Source: Christensenella sp. UBA1260 (GTDB lineage: Bacteria; Bacillota; Clostridia; Christensenellales; CAG-917). Taken from it: a stretch of 5,164 bases of DNA. The notes below the pieces were generated by a model. The model saw only the letters and a list, made by a program, of their open reading frames with translations, did not search any database and had not been told where the DNA came from. Position 1 is the stretch's first letter; every line of letters starts with the position of its first letter. The stretch spans positions 306-5,469 of the forward strand of contig DBVQ01000005.1 of the NCBI GenBank assembly GCA_002308155.1. Direction: 5' to 3'. This document shows positions 1-5,147 of this stretch, in pieces. Made by a program: the position numbers and the translations under genes.

Positions 1-26
1 GCTCTAACCAACTGGGCTACGCCTCC
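1..26 (-). tRNA. tRNA gene, 5' portion only (isoacceptor unknown)
   Basis: Read on the minus strand, the first 26 bases give a canonical tRNA 5' half. The seven-base acceptor strand GGAGGCG (26-20) is followed by T8-A9 (19-18). The D arm has the invariant GG of the D loop at 9-8 and the usual AGTTGGTTA loop, closing with GAGC at 4-1. The D stem pairs G10-C25, C11-G24 and C13-G22, with a C12/A23 mismatch that is tolerated in real tRNAs. The anticodon, T arm and 3' end lie beyond the left edge, so the amino acid cannot be named. A good minus-strand promoter lies just upstream, which supports a transcribed gene and not a tRNA-like fragment. Confidence 0.88.
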
Positions 27-47
27 GCCACCACCAAAGCAAGAGTT

Positions 48-76
48 ATAATACACTACTTTTTGTCTTTTGACAA
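48..76 (-). promoter_or_regulatory. Sigma-70-type promoter of the tRNA gene
   Basis: On the minus strand the -35 hexamer TTGTCA (76-71) and the -10 hexamer TATTAT (53-48) are separated by exactly 17 bases. Each hexamer matches consensus at five of six positions. Initiation is expected near 40-41, leaving a leader of about 15 nt before the mature tRNA 5' end at 26, which RNase P would remove. Confidence 0.7.
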
Positions 77-101
77 GCATATTTTGACAATTTTTTGTGA
101 T

Positions 102-118
102 AAAAACAATTTGTTTTT
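102..118. repeat. 17-bp AT-rich palindrome between divergent promoters
   Basis: AAAAACAA (102-109) and TTGTTTTT (111-118) form a perfect 8+1+8 inverted repeat. It lies between the tRNA promoter and the flavoprotein promoter. It could be an operator or a weak AT-only hairpin. In such AT-rich DNA a chance dyad is also possible. Confidence 0.4.
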
Positions 119-130
119 TTGTTCGCCAAT

Positions 131-154
131 ATAATACTGTTTATAAAATAAATA
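131..154 (+). repeat. Upstream motif, copy 1 (shared with 1506-1532)
   Basis: The sequence ATAATACTGTT followed by TATAAAATAAATA sits 39 bp before the flavoprotein start. Nearly the same sequence, with C for T at one position and three extra bases (ATT) in the middle, occurs at 1506-1532 upstream of the cyclophilin gene. The last 15 bases (140-154) are identical to 1518-1532. It may be a shared regulatory site or a promoter component. A TATAAT hexamer overlaps its left edge at 130-135, but no good -35 accompanies that hexamer. Confidence 0.45.
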
Positions 155-157
155 TTA

Positions 158-186
158 TTGCAATTATTTATGTGCTATGTTAAAAT
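158..186 (+). promoter_or_regulatory. Promoter of the flavoprotein gene, probably giving a leaderless mRNA
   Basis: The -35 element TTGCAA (158-163) and the -10 element TAAAAT (181-186) are 17 bp apart, with an extended -10 TG at 178-179. The predicted start site, six to seven bases past the -10, coincides with the A of the ATG at 193. The gene would then have essentially no 5' leader, which fits the absence of a Shine-Dalgarno sequence before it. The bases after the -10 (ATTCGCAT, 187-194) recur after the promoter at 5142-5147. Confidence 0.55.
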
Positions 187-192
187 ATTCGC

Positions 193-1392
193 ATGGGAAA
201 TATGAAATATGATGTTGTAATTATCGGCGGTGGAGCGGCAGGGATGTTCCTTGCGGCGGCTTTGCCTGCAAATATCAAGGTGGCGCTTCTTGAAAGCAAT
301 GACCGCGTTGGCAAAAAGTTGCTTGCAACCGGCAACGGCAAATGCAACCTCACCAACCTTGACATGAACATTGCGCACTACAATCGCCCGGGCTATATCG
401 AGGAGTTCCTCGACAAGTTTGATGCGCACGACACAGTTGCCACGTTTGAAAAAATGGGGCTCATCACAAAGGCTGTGGACAAGCGCGTATATCCGTACAG
501 CGAATGCGCTTCAACAGTCCTTGACGTGCTTCGTCGCGCAGTGGACAAGGCGGGCACAGACGTGCTCACTTCGCACTATGTCAACTTTGTTGAAAACTTC
601 AACGACACCTTCAACGTGCAGGGCATAATCAAGTGCGAGGGCAAGCCAAACGAGTCGTTTACAATCTCTTGCGACACCGTGGTTTTGGCGACAGGTTCTC
701 CTGCAACTTTTGGCAAGGACAGCACAAGTTTGTTCACAGCATTCGGGCACAAAGTGCGCGAGATGCGTCCGTCCCTTGCGCCAATCAAGACAAACAAGGA
801 GCCTTTGAAGGGCTTGTCCGGCGTGAGAGTCAAAGCAGGCGTGCGCATCGGCTATCGCTATGAGGTTGGAGAAGTGCTCTTCAAGGACTTTGGAGTCAGC
901 GGAATTGCTGTGTTCAATCTGTCCAGCGAGCTTGCTCGCGACAGAGCCAAAATCGGCGATATTTTGACAATAGACTTTATGCCGGAATACTCCCGCGCAG
1001 AGGTTGAAGATATACTTAGAAAACGCGGTGCCAACCTTACGGTTGGAGAGCTCATGCTCGGCACTTTCCACACCAAAGTTCAGGAGCGCATAATTGCCAC
1101 TGCAAACTGCGACCCAAATGAGCCTGCACAGACCAAAATCGGCGCACTTGCAAACGCAATCAAAAACTACAAACTTGAAATAGAAGGCCTTGGCGATGTG
1201 AGCCTTGCGCAAGTTATGTCCGGTGGTCTTGACCCGCGTGAGTTTGACGAAAACCTCATGTCAACACGCGCCAAAAACGCCTATGCAATCGGCGAGGCTT
1301 TGGATATTGACGGCGATTGCGGTGGTTATAATTTACAATGGGCGTGGACGTCGGCGATGACCGTCGCTCGCAGCATCATGAGAAACGTGTGA
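193..1392 (+). CDS. BaiN/HI0933 (YhiN)-family FAD-dependent oxidoreductase
   Basis: This 399-residue protein has the full architecture of the HI0933/BaiN-like flavoproteins, often named NAD(P)/FAD-dependent or 'aminoacetone oxidase family' enzymes. The N-terminal Rossmann FAD site shows GxGxxG at residues 12-17 and an acidic E34 at the end of the second strand. The family signature GKKLLATGNGKCNLTN spans 40-55. A second dinucleotide-binding element, VVLATGS, lies at 163-169, and the middle domain contains GEVLFKDFGVSGIAVFNLS (226-244). The C-terminal FAD-contacting block runs from SGGLD (343) through GEALDIDGDCGGYNLQWAW (367-385). Length is normal and no key residue is missing. The physiological substrate is unsettled: BaiN of bile-acid converters is one characterised relative, but orthologues are widespread in bacteria without that pathway, so no bile-acid role is claimed. 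ATG 193 fits a leaderless start. ATG 202, which gives MKYDVVIIGGG, is a plausible alternative with a weak GGGA before it. Confidence 0.93.
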   Translation: MGNMKYDVVIIGGGAAGMFLAAALPANIKVALLESNDRVGKKLLATGNGKCNLTNLDMNIAHYNRPGYIEEFLDKFDAHDTVATFEKMGLITKAVDKRVYPYSECASTVLDVLRRAVDKAGTDVLTSHYVNFVENFNDTFNVQGIIKCEGKPNESFTISCDTVVLATGSPATFGKDSTSLFTAFGHKVREMRPSLAPIKTNKEPLKGLSGVRVKAGVRIGYRYEVGEVLFKDFGVSGIAVFNLSSELARDRAKIGDILTIDFMPEYSRAEVEDILRKRGANLTVGELMLGTFHTKVQERIIATANCDPNEPAQTKIGALANAIKNYKLEIEGLGDVSLAQVMSGGLDPREFDENLMSTRAKNAYAIGEALDIDGDCGGYNLQWAWTSAMTVARSIMRNV

Positions 1393-1504
1393 TTGAGCGA
1401 TCTGCGGCGTCAGTCTTGCGGGTGCTCGCCATCATGTACGCTCTTGTACATTGGATGGCTCGCGTACGCGACTTTCTTGCATCTCATCTCAATCACGCAT
1501 TTCT
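1381..1504. repeat. 124-bp imperfect inverted repeat / large stem-loop overlapping the flavoprotein stop
   Basis: The arms 1381-1397 and 1488-1504 pair over 17 positions, with one C/A mismatch and one G-U wobble. The core GTGATTGAG (1389-1397) pairs perfectly with CTCAATCAC (1488-1496). An inner hairpin pairs GCCATC+ATGTAC (1428-1439) with GTACAT+GATGGC (1446-1459), with a 2-nt bulge (1452-1453) and a 6-nt loop. GCTCGC is repeated directly at 1424 and 1458. The element is GC-rich compared with the adjoining DNA and starts inside the last codons of the flavoprotein gene. No U tract follows, so it is not a classic intrinsic terminator. It could be a dispersed intergenic repeat of MITE or REP type, a 3'-end mRNA stabiliser, or a structured RNA. 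The pairing is seen directly; the function is unknown. Confidence 0.6.
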
Positions 1505-1505
1505 G

Positions 1506-1532
1506 ATAACACTGTTATTTATAAAATAAATA
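1506..1532 (+). promoter_or_regulatory. Upstream motif, copy 2, with 13-bp palindrome ahead of the cyclophilin gene
   Basis: ATAACACTGTTAT (1506-1518) is a perfect 6+1+6 palindrome. It runs into TATAAAATAAATA (1520-1532), forming the second copy of the motif found at 131-154. TATAAA (1520-1525) or TAAAAT (1522-1527) could act as a -10, but I see no convincing -35 at 16-18 bp. The cyclophilin promoter is therefore probably here but not resolved. The palindrome would suit a dimeric regulator. Confidence 0.4.
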
Positions 1533-1557
1533 AAAATCAATTTAAACAGGTAAAACT

Positions 1558-2067
1558 ATGTATCAAGAGACAAACGAAACAACAAATCTTGTCAAGATTA
1601 CAATGGAGAGCGGGGACAGCATAGTTGTCGAGCTTGACCCAAAAAATGCTCCAATAACAGTCAAAAACTTCCAAAAGCTCGTGGGCAAGCATTTTTATGA
1701 CGGGCTCATCTTCCACAGAGTCATCAAGGACTTTATGATTCAGGGCGGAGACCCAACCGGCACAGGTATGGGTGGCGCGGACGAAGAGATAAAGGGTGAG
1801 TTTTATGTCAACGGCGTCAAAAACGACCTTTCACACAAGCGTGGCGTCATCTCTATGGCACGCAGTCAGTTTTACAATTCGGCGTCATCTCAATTTTTCA
1901 TCTGCCATGCCAACTGCAATTTTTTGGACGGACAATATGCGGCATTCGGCAAAGTGGTTGAGGGCATAGAGACGGTTGACAAGATTGCAAACGTCAAAAC
2001 GGACAGGGGAGACCGTCCGTTCACCGAGCAAAAAATGCGTACAGTTCGTTTTGTTGAGAAGGCATAA
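1558..2067 (+). CDS. Peptidyl-prolyl cis-trans isomerase, cyclophilin type (cytoplasmic)
   Basis: This 169-residue single-domain cyclophilin catalyses cis-trans isomerisation of Xaa-Pro bonds. The hallmark blocks are in order: HFYDGLIFHRVIKDFMIQGGDPTGTG (residues 45-70), with the catalytic arginine R54 in FHRVI and F59, M60 and Q62 lining the pocket; GVISMAR (96-102); SSQFFICH (110-117); and NFLDGQYAAFGKVVEG (121-136). The eukaryotic active-site Trp and His are replaced by F122 and Y127; loss of that Trp is common in bacterial cyclophilins and is associated with weak cyclosporin binding. There is no signal peptide or membrane segment, so it should act in the cytosol on newly made or refolding proteins. 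The start ATG is preceded by a weak AGG (1548-1550) at seven bases. It is a single-gene unit with its own terminator. It corresponds to the proteins usually called PpiA or PpiB; I do not assign either symbol. Confidence 0.95.
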   Translation: MYQETNETTNLVKITMESGDSIVVELDPKNAPITVKNFQKLVGKHFYDGLIFHRVIKDFMIQGGDPTGTGMGGADEEIKGEFYVNGVKNDLSHKRGVISMARSQFYNSASSQFFICHANCNFLDGQYAAFGKVVEGIETVDKIANVKTDRGDRPFTEQKMRTVRFVEKA

Positions 2068-2092
2068 AACAAATTGTTTCAAGAAAACAATA

Positions 2093-2119
2093 AAAAAAGG
2101 GGCAAAAAGCCCCTTTTTT
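2093..2119 (+). terminator. Intrinsic terminator after the cyclophilin gene
   Basis: GGGGC (2099-2103) pairs with GCCCC (2109-2113) around an AAAAA loop. A run of A before the stem and six T after it (2114-2119) can extend the stem and supply the U tract. It lies 25 bp past the stop codon. Because the A run reads as a T run on the other strand, it could also terminate minus-strand transcription. Confidence 0.92.
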
Positions 2120-2133
2120 CATACATTTGGCTA

Positions 2134-2162
2134 TTTACTTTCAAAAAAAATGGTAGTACAAT
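2134..2162 (+). promoter_or_regulatory. Probable promoter of the lipoprotein-Nudix unit
   Basis: TTTACT (-35, 2134-2139; four of six to consensus) and TACAAT (-10, 2157-2162; five of six) are 17 bp apart. Initiation near 2169 would give a leader of about 25 nt that includes the Shine-Dalgarno sequence. TATAGT (2168-2173) is a competing -10 hexamer but has no -35 at the proper distance. Confidence 0.5.
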
Positions 2163-2183
2163 AACTATATAGTATCCATATTT

Positions 2184-2190
2184 GGGGGAA
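2184..2190 (+). promoter_or_regulatory. Ribosome-binding site that decides the lipoprotein start
   Basis: GGGGGAA lies three bases before ATG 2194, with its G run six to ten bases away. An in-frame TTG at 2182 shares its last base with this site, so translation from TTG would have to begin inside the Shine-Dalgarno sequence. ATG 2194 is therefore chosen. It also gives a standard signal peptide starting MKRYLL. Confidence 0.75.
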
Positions 2191-2193
2191 AAT

Positions 2194-4137
2194 ATGAAGA
2201 GATATCTTTTGATTTTTGCACTTGTTTTGGTGCTTTCAATATCAATCGTAGTGTGTGCTTCGTGCAGCAAAAAATCCGATGCACCTGCTGAGAAAGCGCC
2301 TGCGGGGACAATAGTCTATCTTGGCGACTCCATTGCAGAGGCACTCATCGGTCCGTCTCCACTCAGCGAGAGAGACAACTACGGCTATTATGCCTTGCTT
2401 GGCAGAACCAACAACTACAGATATTACAATCACTCCGTCTCCGGACACAAGACTTCGGGTAGTATGATGGGCGAGGACATTGAAGGCGGCTTGGTGGCAA
2501 TTTTGAGCCGCGAAGAAGAAACCGCAACGCTCATGAAGACGCACATCAAGCAGGCGGACATCATCCACATTTCAATCGGTGGCAATAATTTGTTGCAATA
2601 TGACCTCGGTCTTTTGATGCTTGAGGTTGCCGATCCTGAGTTCCCTGAAAAATATGAAGCCGGAAAGACTGCTGAGAACGACGATGACAAAACTCTCATC
2701 AATCTTTTGCACGACGGCGGCAAGACGACAAGACAATCTTTGAACGGCGGCGATGAAGTCAAGTTCAGTTTTCCAAACACATATCAAGATATCTGCGATG
2801 TCGTGAGTATGCTCAGAGAAATGAATCCAAACGCAAAGATTTTCTTCCAAAAGGTGTACAATCCTGTGTTTGGCGGCTCAAAGTTCCTCTACAGCTCACT
2901 TCTCACTCGTCTTGCAGAGATTACGGACGACGGCAGATTTGGCGCAGAGGGCACAAAGATTACGACAATCGAGCAGATTCGTCTTGTTGCACAAGAACTC
3001 CTCAACCATTTGAACGGCATACTTGACGAGTATCTTGAAAATCACCCGGGCTCAATCCACATCATTGACGCAAACAAGGCGTTTGACGACTATGCAAAGC
3101 AGGACGTCCGCGACGGCAAAGTCTATTATGGCAGTCTTGATAAAGATTATGGGGATTGCAAGGGTGCTGAACTTATGTTCAGCGACTGGACGCACCCGTC
3201 CAATATTGGGCACGCTGTCTTGGCTGCTACAACACAAAAGAAGTTTGTTGAGCTTGGGCTTGCATCAAGCGACTATGTTGACGTTTACAAGCAAATCAAG
3301 GTTGAACAAATCAACAGGATGTACAAAGATTGCTGGGGATTTGATTCTGCAGCAGCAGTTGCGGCAGTCAACGGAGCAAACAGTTTTGAGGGCGTGACGG
3401 ACGCATACTTTGGCGCAATCAAAGGCTACATCCCATCTTATGGCGGAGCACCAACACCTGACAACCGCAAACACTTTGAGACAACGACGCGCTATCAAAT
3501 TGATTTCTTGCAGGGAAGTGTTGCCAATATTAAGGCAAGTTTTGTGTCTGCAATCTTTGACAAAAACGAGTGCTATTTTGAGTTCACGCCTGATGGAAGG
3601 GTGCATGCACAACTCAAAACAAAATCTACACTTATACCTATGATTGATCAATTGTTGTCGGGATTTGAATTTGATTTGAGTACATTGAGCGATATGGATC
3701 TTGACGAAACACTTGTTGACCCGTATGTGGTTGAAATGTTCCCGGGATTTACGCTTGACCATGTTGTGGAATCGTTTGGGCTTATGAATAGCCTTGGGCT
3801 CGCGCTGAAGATAGACAACTTTGAAGAAGATGAAAACATCCAATATATCGTAAGATATATTGAACAACATCACAGTCTCCCTGCTGATGCTATTGACAGA
3901 TTGCCGGATGACTTCTCGTTTGCCTTGACATTTGACAGTGTCTATCACATTGAAACCGTGAAGGATGCGGACGGCAACGAGCGTCAAGCAATTTACATCG
4001 GAGACATCGTTGCTCACAACAAAAATACCGAACCATTTATCGTTCTGTCCATGACGCAAGACAACAAGGGTAAACAACAGATTCAACTTGATGTCGAGTT
4101 TATCATGATCTATCTGTATTTCAAGCTGGTGGCATAA
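2194..4137 (+). CDS. SGNH/GDSL-family hydrolase lipoprotein with a large uncharacterised C-terminal region
   Basis: This is a 647-residue predicted exported protein. Residues 1-24 form a signal peptide: MKR, a hydrophobic stretch (4-20), then C21-A-S-C24. C24 is the likely lipidated cysteine, although Cys at -3 is unusual for a lipobox. An SGNH esterase/lipase domain follows (about 38-355). Block I is GDS with nucleophile S46, the block II oxyanion glycine is about G84, block III is GGNN (129-132) with N131, and block V is DWTH with D331 and H334. The triad is complete, so an extracytoplasmic ester or acyl hydrolase is likely; the substrate is unknown. The domain is longer than a minimal SGNH fold of about 200 residues. 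Residues about 360-647 match nothing I recognise. They include a probable beta-rich segment (about 450-478) and an aromatic, hydrophobic end (635-647) that is too polar to be a clear membrane anchor. The stop is 6 bp before the Nudix gene. Confidence 0.85.
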   Translation: MKRYLLIFALVLVLSISIVVCASCSKKSDAPAEKAPAGTIVYLGDSIAEALIGPSPLSERDNYGYYALLGRTNNYRYYNHSVSGHKTSGSMMGEDIEGGLVAILSREEETATLMKTHIKQADIIHISIGGNNLLQYDLGLLMLEVADPEFPEKYEAGKTAENDDDKTLINLLHDGGKTTRQSLNGGDEVKFSFPNTYQDICDVVSMLREMNPNAKIFFQKVYNPVFGGSKFLYSSLLTRLAEITDDGRFGAEGTKITTIEQIRLVAQELLNHLNGILDEYLENHPGSIHIIDANKAFDDYAKQDVRDGKVYYGSLDKDYGDCKGAELMFSDWTHPSNIGHAVLAATTQKKFVELGLASSDYVDVYKQIKVEQINRMYKDCWGFDSAAAVAAVNGANSFEGVTDAYFGAIKGYIPSYGGAPTPDNRKHFETTTRYQIDFLQGSVANIKASFVSAIFDKNECYFEFTPDGRVHAQLKTKSTLIPMIDQLLSGFEFDLSTLSDMDLDETLVDPYVVEMFPGFTLDHVVESFGLMNSLGLALKIDNFEEDENIQYIVRYIEQHHSLPADAIDRLPDDFSFALTFDSVYHIETVKDADGNERQAIYIGDIVAHNKNTEPFIVLSMTQDNKGKQQIQLDVEFIMIYLYFKLVA

Positions 4138-4143
4138 CAAAGT

Positions 4144-4683
4144 ATGGCAAACGGTGATTTGGAAGAAAAAACTCTTGCTTCGCAAGAGATTTATCGCGGG
4201 CGCATAATAAACGTCAAGCTTGACGACGTTGTGCTCCCAGACGGCAACAGGTCAAAACGCGAGTGCGTCGAGCACCCCGGCGGGGCGGGCATACTTGCGA
4301 TTGACGGCGACGAGATGTGGCTGGTGAGGCAGTTCCGCTATCCCTACAAAGAGGTTATAGAGGAGATCCCAGCGGGCAAACTTGAAAAAGGGGAGGATGC
4401 CATCGTCACGGCAAAACGTGAGCTCGTTGAAGAGATCGGCTACGACTGTGAGCATATTGAGCCTTTTGGCATGATTTATCCAACGCCGGGCTACACAAAC
4501 GAGCATCTCTACATTTTTCTCGCCACAGGCCTCAAAAAGCGCGAGACGCATTTGGACGAGGATGAGTTCATTTCCGCCTACAAACGCCCGATAAAAGATG
4601 TGCTTGACGATATTTTGAGTGGAAAGATAAAAGACGGCAAGACTTGCTATGCTGTTTTGAAATACTGTTTGCAAAACAAATAA
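4144..4683 (+). CDS. nudF: Nudix hydrolase, ADP-ribose pyrophosphatase (NudF-like)
   Basis: This 179-residue cytosolic enzyme is predicted to split ADP-ribose into AMP and ribose 5-phosphate with divalent metal. The Nudix box Gx5Ex7REUxEExGU is perfect: G78, E84, R92-E93, E96-E97 and G99-Y100. A proline (P115, in TPGYTNE) lies 15 residues past the box, the hallmark distinguishing ADP-ribose pyrophosphatases from other Nudix enzymes. The N-terminal LEEKT (6-10), the ELPNGK-like turn VLPDGN (30-35), HPGG (44-47), the VRQFRYP strand (61-67) and EEIPAGKLEKGE (73-84) match Bacillus subtilis NudF well, and the length is typical. The start is 6 bp after the lipoprotein stop, with only a weak GGTGG (4128-4132) ahead, so translational coupling within one operon is likely. 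The shared transcript does not imply a shared function, since the upstream product is exported. Confidence 0.93.
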   Translation: MANGDLEEKTLASQEIYRGRIINVKLDDVVLPDGNRSKRECVEHPGGAGILAIDGDEMWLVRQFRYPYKEVIEEIPAGKLEKGEDAIVTAKRELVEEIGYDCEHIEPFGMIYPTPGYTNEHLYIFLATGLKKRETHLDEDEFISAYKRPIKDVLDDILSGKIKDGKTCYAVLKYCLQNK

Positions 4684-4704
4684 TCGTTTAGATGTTCATA
4701 TTTC

Positions 4705-4732
4705 AGCCTCTTTCGTTTGAAAGGGGCTTTTT
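4705..4732 (+). terminator. Intrinsic terminator after the Nudix gene
   Basis: AGCCTCTTTC (4705-4714) pairs over ten positions, including one G-U wobble, with GAAAGGGGCT (4719-4728) around a GTTT loop. A run of T (4728-4732) follows. It lies 21 bp past the stop codon and closes the lipoprotein-Nudix unit. Confidence 0.9.
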
Positions 4733-5115
4733 GTTGCAACAAATATAGGTTTTTGCCAATTTATCTTACAAAACCTTACAAAAATGCGAAATAAGATACA
4801 AAATTATTGTAGTTTTTGTCAAAAAATCAAATTGAATAATTTATACAATAAACCGAGAAAATCGGCAAGTTTCAAGACAGGTGTATGCCTATCTCCGTTT
4901 GCATCGGCGTTTATAAGATGCATAAAAAGATGGCGCGGATTGCCATATATAACTATATTATTAAGTAAAACGTAGAGTTTTCTTATTTTTAATTTATATT
5001 GAACGTGTGCGCGCGCAATATATTGTGGTGGCGTGCAAGTTTATGCACAATATATTCAAAACCTGCATAATTATAAAAATATTAATGCCCAAAATGCAAA
5101 AAAATGATACAAAAA
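4733..5115. other. Long AT-rich gap with no convincing gene
   Basis: No reading frame here has both a plausible start and a recognisable product. A 63-codon plus-strand frame (4784-4975) lacks a Shine-Dalgarno sequence and is rich in Asn, Lys and Ile, as expected of AT-rich non-coding DNA. Visible structure: a direct repeat CTTACAAAA at 4765 and 4775; a 7-bp inverted repeat TATCTTA/TAAGATA (4762-4768, 4792-4798); small hairpins at 4853-4865 and 4930-4946; a 6-bp inverted repeat TGCATC/GATGCA (4900-4905, 4917-4922); a more GC-balanced island at about 4850-4945; and the hairpin at 5017-5056, listed separately. A known riboswitch or 6S-type RNA was looked for and not recognised. Confidence 0.6.
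5017..5056. repeat. 11-bp perfect inverted repeat (hairpin)
   Basis: AATATATTGTG (5017-5027) and CACAATATATT (5046-5056) are perfect inverted repeats around an 18-nt spacer. A competing inner stem, GTGCA (5033-5037) with TGCAC (5044-5048), uses part of the right arm, so two alternative foldings are possible. TTATGCACA (5041-5049), a match to the DnaA-box consensus TTATNCACA, overlaps the right arm. No T tract follows, so this is not an intrinsic terminator. Its function is unknown. Confidence 0.55.
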
Positions 5116-5118
5116 CAT

Positions 5119-5147
5119 TTGACAAATGCGCTTTATCGTGATAAATT
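5119..5147 (+). promoter_or_regulatory. Strong promoter for a gene beyond the right edge
   Basis: A perfect -35 TTGACA (5119-5124) is followed after 17 bp by TAAATT (5142-5147), with an extended -10 TG at 5139-5140. Initiation is expected near 5153-5154, and GCGGGG at the very end of the window could be the beginning of a ribosome-binding site. Two dyads overlap the promoter: CATTTG-A-CAAATG (5116-5128) covers the -35, and TTTATC-GT-GATAAA (5132-5145) covers the spacer and -10. Both could be operators, so the downstream gene is probably regulated. Confidence 0.7.

Noticed and set aside
511..1212. 233-codon minus-strand open frame opposite the flavoprotein gene
   Set aside because: It is a shadow of a complete, motif-rich gene. 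The Cys- and His-rich composition arises from the complementary codons.
1338..1529. 63-codon plus-strand frame overlapping the flavoprotein 3' end
   Set aside because: It starts inside the flavoprotein gene, has no ribosome-binding site, and its apparent coding character comes from translating the large inverted repeat.
2182..2184. TTG as the start of the lipoprotein gene, adding four residues
   Set aside because: The TTG overlaps the GGGGGAA ribosome-binding site; ATG 2194 is correctly spaced and gives a normal signal peptide.
3265..4185. Long minus-strand open frame (306 codons) opposite the lipoprotein gene
   Set aside because: It is the antisense shadow of a well-supported gene. Its translation is rich in Cys, His and Ile without recognisable domains, and it has no promoter or ribosome-binding site.
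2194..4683. Lipoprotein-Nudix pair as a new functional system
   Set aside because: Close spacing supports co-transcription only. One product is exported and the other cytosolic, and both belong to common families, so a joint pathway is not supported by the sequence.
4930..4946. Minus-strand intrinsic terminator (ATGGC/GCCAT stem followed by CTTTTT)
   Set aside because: The stem is only five base pairs with a seven-base loop, and there is no supported minus-strand gene upstream of it.
4853..4950. Riboswitch or small RNA in the GC-balanced island
   Set aside because: Short hairpins exist, but I see no known riboswitch core, no well-spaced promoter and no terminator on the plus strand. TTGTCA (4816-4821) and TATACA (4842-4847) are 20 bp apart, which is too far.
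4733..5115. Replication origin suggested by AT-richness and a TTATGCACA DnaA-box match
   Set aside because: Only one full match to the box is present, the AT content is no higher than in other gaps, and none of the usual origin neighbours (dnaA, dnaN, rpmH, parAB) is in the window.
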